Below are positions 5,640 to 7,276 of a DNA stretch of 7,276 nt, one piece after another; position 1 is the stretch's first letter, and every line of letters begins with the position of its first letter. The position numbers and the translations under genes are program-made. This DNA is from Bacteroidota bacterium (GTDB lineage Bacteria > Bacteroidota > Rhodothermia > Rhodothermales > UBA10348), in NCBI GenBank assembly GCA_004356265.1, contig SMXK01000166.1, positions 1 through 7,276 on the forward strand. Reading direction: 5' to 3'. Below the pieces are notes generated by a model that ran no database searches, was not told where the DNA came from, and saw only the letters and a list, made by a program, of their open reading frames with translations.

Positions 5640-7276
5640 GTGCCCAAAAGAACGGACATCAAAAAAATTCTTCTGATTGGCTCAGGCCCGATCATCATCG
5701 GACAGGCGTGCGAATTCGATTACTCTGGAACTCAGGCAGCGCGGTCTCTGCGGGCCGAGGGTTACGAGGTCATACTGGTGAACTCCAATCCTGCGACGAT
5801 CATGACGGATCCGGTAATGGCGGATAAAATATATCTTCGGCCTCTGACGCCGGAGTCGATAATGGAAATCGTAGAAGAAGAAAGGCCGGATGCTGTTTTA
5901 CCGACCATGGGAGGGCAGACGGCACTCAACCTCGCCGACAAGCTTCACCAGTCGGGGTTCTGGGAGAAGATGGGAGTGGAGGTTATTGGCGTCGACATCG
6001 ACGCAATTCATGTCACGGAGGACCGCCAGAAATTCCGGGACCTGATGGCCGAAATCGGTATTGACCAGGCAAACAGCCGCGTGGCCAAAAGTTTGCTTGA
6101 GGCAAAAGAAATCACCCAAGAATTGGGGGGTATTCCGATTGTGATAAGGCCGTCGTTTACTCTCGGCGGAACAGGAGGGGGAATTGTCTGGAATCAGGAG
6201 GATTTCGATCGGATGGTTACTCGCGGCCTTGAGTTGTCGCCTGTACACGAGGTTTTGATTGAGGAGTGTGTGTTTGGATGGAAAGAGTTTGAGCTCGAGC
6301 TGCTGCGAGACTCAAATGACAACGTGATCATCATTTGTTCGATTGAAAATATCGATCCGATGGGCGTTCATACCGGTGATTCTGTTACGGTAGCCCCGGC
6401 GCAGACTCTAACGGATAAACAATACCAGGCAATGCGCGATGCGGCGATACGCATGATGCGTTCGATTGGGACTTTTGCCGGCGGGTGCAACGTACAATTT
6501 GCGATCAATCCGAAATCGGGCCAGATGATAGCAATCGAGATCAATCCGAGGGTTTCGCGGTCGTCTGCGCTTGCGTCAAAAGCAACGGGATATCCTATCG
6601 CCAAAGTGGCCGCTAAGCTTGCCATCGGTTACACGCTGGACGAATTGACGAACGACGTGACCGGTACAACATCGGCATGTTTTGAGCCTGCTATCGACTA
6701 TGTGGTCACCAAAATTCCACGCTTTAATTTTGAGAAATTCGAGGGAGTAGACGAAACTCTGACGACTCAGATGAAAGCGGTGGGCGAAGTCATGGCGATC
6801 GGCAGGACCTTCCCGGAGAGCCTGCAAAAAGCGTGGCAGAGCCTTGAAAATGGATATGCGGGGCTCGGCGCTGACAGGGAGGAACCACCCCGAACAGAAA
6901 TTCGAGACAGACTTAAAAAGCCCTACTGGGATCAGACGTTGCAGATCAGGAATGCTCTGAAACTGGGTGCGTCGGTTGAAGAGGTTTCGGACATTACGAA
7001 GGTGGATCCCTGGTTTCTTCACCAGATCAAGCAACTCGTGGATGTCGAAGAAACGATTCGAGCGAAGACATTAGCTGAGATGGACGCAGAGTTCATGCGA
7101 TCCGTAAAGCAGTACGGTTTTTCTGACATACAGATCTCTTTTCTGGTTAGTGATGATGTAACCGAAAAGATCGTTCGCGACCACCGAAAAGAACTGGGTG
7201 TAGTGCCTTCCTTCCTGGTCGTTGATACGTGCGCCGGCGAGTTTCCTGCACAAACACCTTATTTTTACTCGTCGTA
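5640..7276 (+). CDS. carB: Carbamoyl-phosphate synthase, large subunit, N-terminal half (partial)
   Basis: The frame opens with GTG at 5640, 12 nt after carA, and stays open to the window edge, giving 545 residues. The start is set by homology: PKRTDIKKILLIGSGPI is the usual CarB N-terminus. The pre-ATP-grasp segment has IIIGQACEFDYSGTQA (18-33) and NSNPATIMTD (48-57). The first ATP-grasp domain, which makes carboxyphosphate, shows IRPSFTLGGTGGG (169-181), EECVFGWKE (208-216), NIDPMGVHTGDS (237-248) and the metal-binding IEINPRVSRSS (299-309, Glu300 and Asn302). The oligomerisation region follows from about residue 400, ending at VVDTCAGEF and TPYFYSS. The second ATP-grasp and the regulatory MGS domain of this roughly 1,000-residue family lie beyond the window. 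No key residue of the visible half is missing. No Shine-Dalgarno sequence precedes the GTG, so translational coupling with carA is likely. Confidence 0.97.
   Translation, partial: MPKRTDIKKILLIGSGPIIIGQACEFDYSGTQAARSLRAEGYEVILVNSNPATIMTDPVMADKIYLRPLTPESIMEIVEEERPDAVLPTMGGQTALNLADKLHQSGFWEKMGVEVIGVDIDAIHVTEDRQKFRDLMAEIGIDQANSRVAKSLLEAKEITQELGGIPIVIRPSFTLGGTGGGIVWNQEDFDRMVTRGLELSPVHEVLIEECVFGWKEFELELLRDSNDNVIIICSIENIDPMGVHTGDSVTVAPAQTLTDKQYQAMRDAAIRMMRSIGTFAGGCNVQFAINPKSGQMIAIEINPRVSRSSALASKATGYPIAKVAAKLAIGYTLDELTNDVTGTTSACFEPAIDYVVTKIPRFNFEKFEGVDETLTTQMKAVGEVMAIGRTFPESLQKAWQSLENGYAGLGADREEPPRTEIRDRLKKPYWDQTLQIRNALKLGASVEEVSDITKVDPWFLHQIKQLVDVEETIRAKTLAEMDAEFMRSVKQYGFSDIQISFLVSDDVTEKIVRDHRKELGVVPSFLVVDTCAGEFPAQTPYFYSS

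Noticed and set aside
6576..7034. 152-codon minus-strand open frame inside carB
   Set aside because: The opposite strand carries continuous, highly conserved CarB sequence, and the antisense frame shows no domain.

Overview
The window looks like ordinary chromosome from a Bacteroidota/Rhodothermota-type bacterium, probably Rhodothermales or Balneolales. The best taxonomic clue is a secreted Kelch-repeat protein with a C-terminal domain resembling the type IX secretion (T9SS) sorting domain, a system known from that superphylum. A TonB-type energy transducer, a PknB-like Ser/Thr kinase and genes mostly lacking a Shine-Dalgarno sequence fit the same picture. No tRNA, rRNA, CRISPR array, integrase or insertion sequence was seen.

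Layout from left to right. (1) The N-terminal 125 residues of a Ser/Thr protein kinase on the minus strand (1-377), cut by the window edge. (2) A divergent intergenic region (378-589) with a 16-bp palindrome, a phased direct repeat, a sigma70-like promoter and a good ribosome binding site. (3) A 40-codon plus-strand reading frame (590-712) that reads as the N-terminus of a SnoaL-like/NTF2-fold ester cyclase and then stops. (4) One base later, a Tat-exported DUF711 protein (714-1961). (5) Converging on it, the Kelch/T9SS protein (2026-3303, minus) and, upstream of that, tonB (3425-4114, minus). (6) A 376-bp divergent intergenic region (4115-4490). (7) carA (4491-5627) and the first half of carB (5640 to the end, open), the two subunits of carbamoyl-phosphate synthetase, which feeds pyrimidine and arginine synthesis.

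The most interesting part is the DNA before carA. It holds a nearly perfect intrinsic terminator (10-bp stem, 3-nt loop, eight T) about 50 nt before the carA start. A 7-bp segment upstream (plus two G-U pairs) is complementary to the terminator's 3' arm and could act as an antiterminator. A 40-codon open frame runs through the terminator and stops 3 nt before the carA ATG. Further upstream lies a compact predicted three-way junction. Together this resembles transcription attenuation of carAB, and the leader frame crossing a terminator is reminiscent of the enterobacterial pyrBI leader. It could instead be a small RNA with its own terminator. The sequence supports the structural elements; the regulation is inference.

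The second notable point is the truncated SnoaL-like gene. It keeps its promoter-like sequence and ribosome binding site and abuts the DUF711 start, which has no ribosome binding site of its own. This suggests that a deletion placed DUF711 under foreign expression signals, with translation coupled through a TGA-A-ATG junction.
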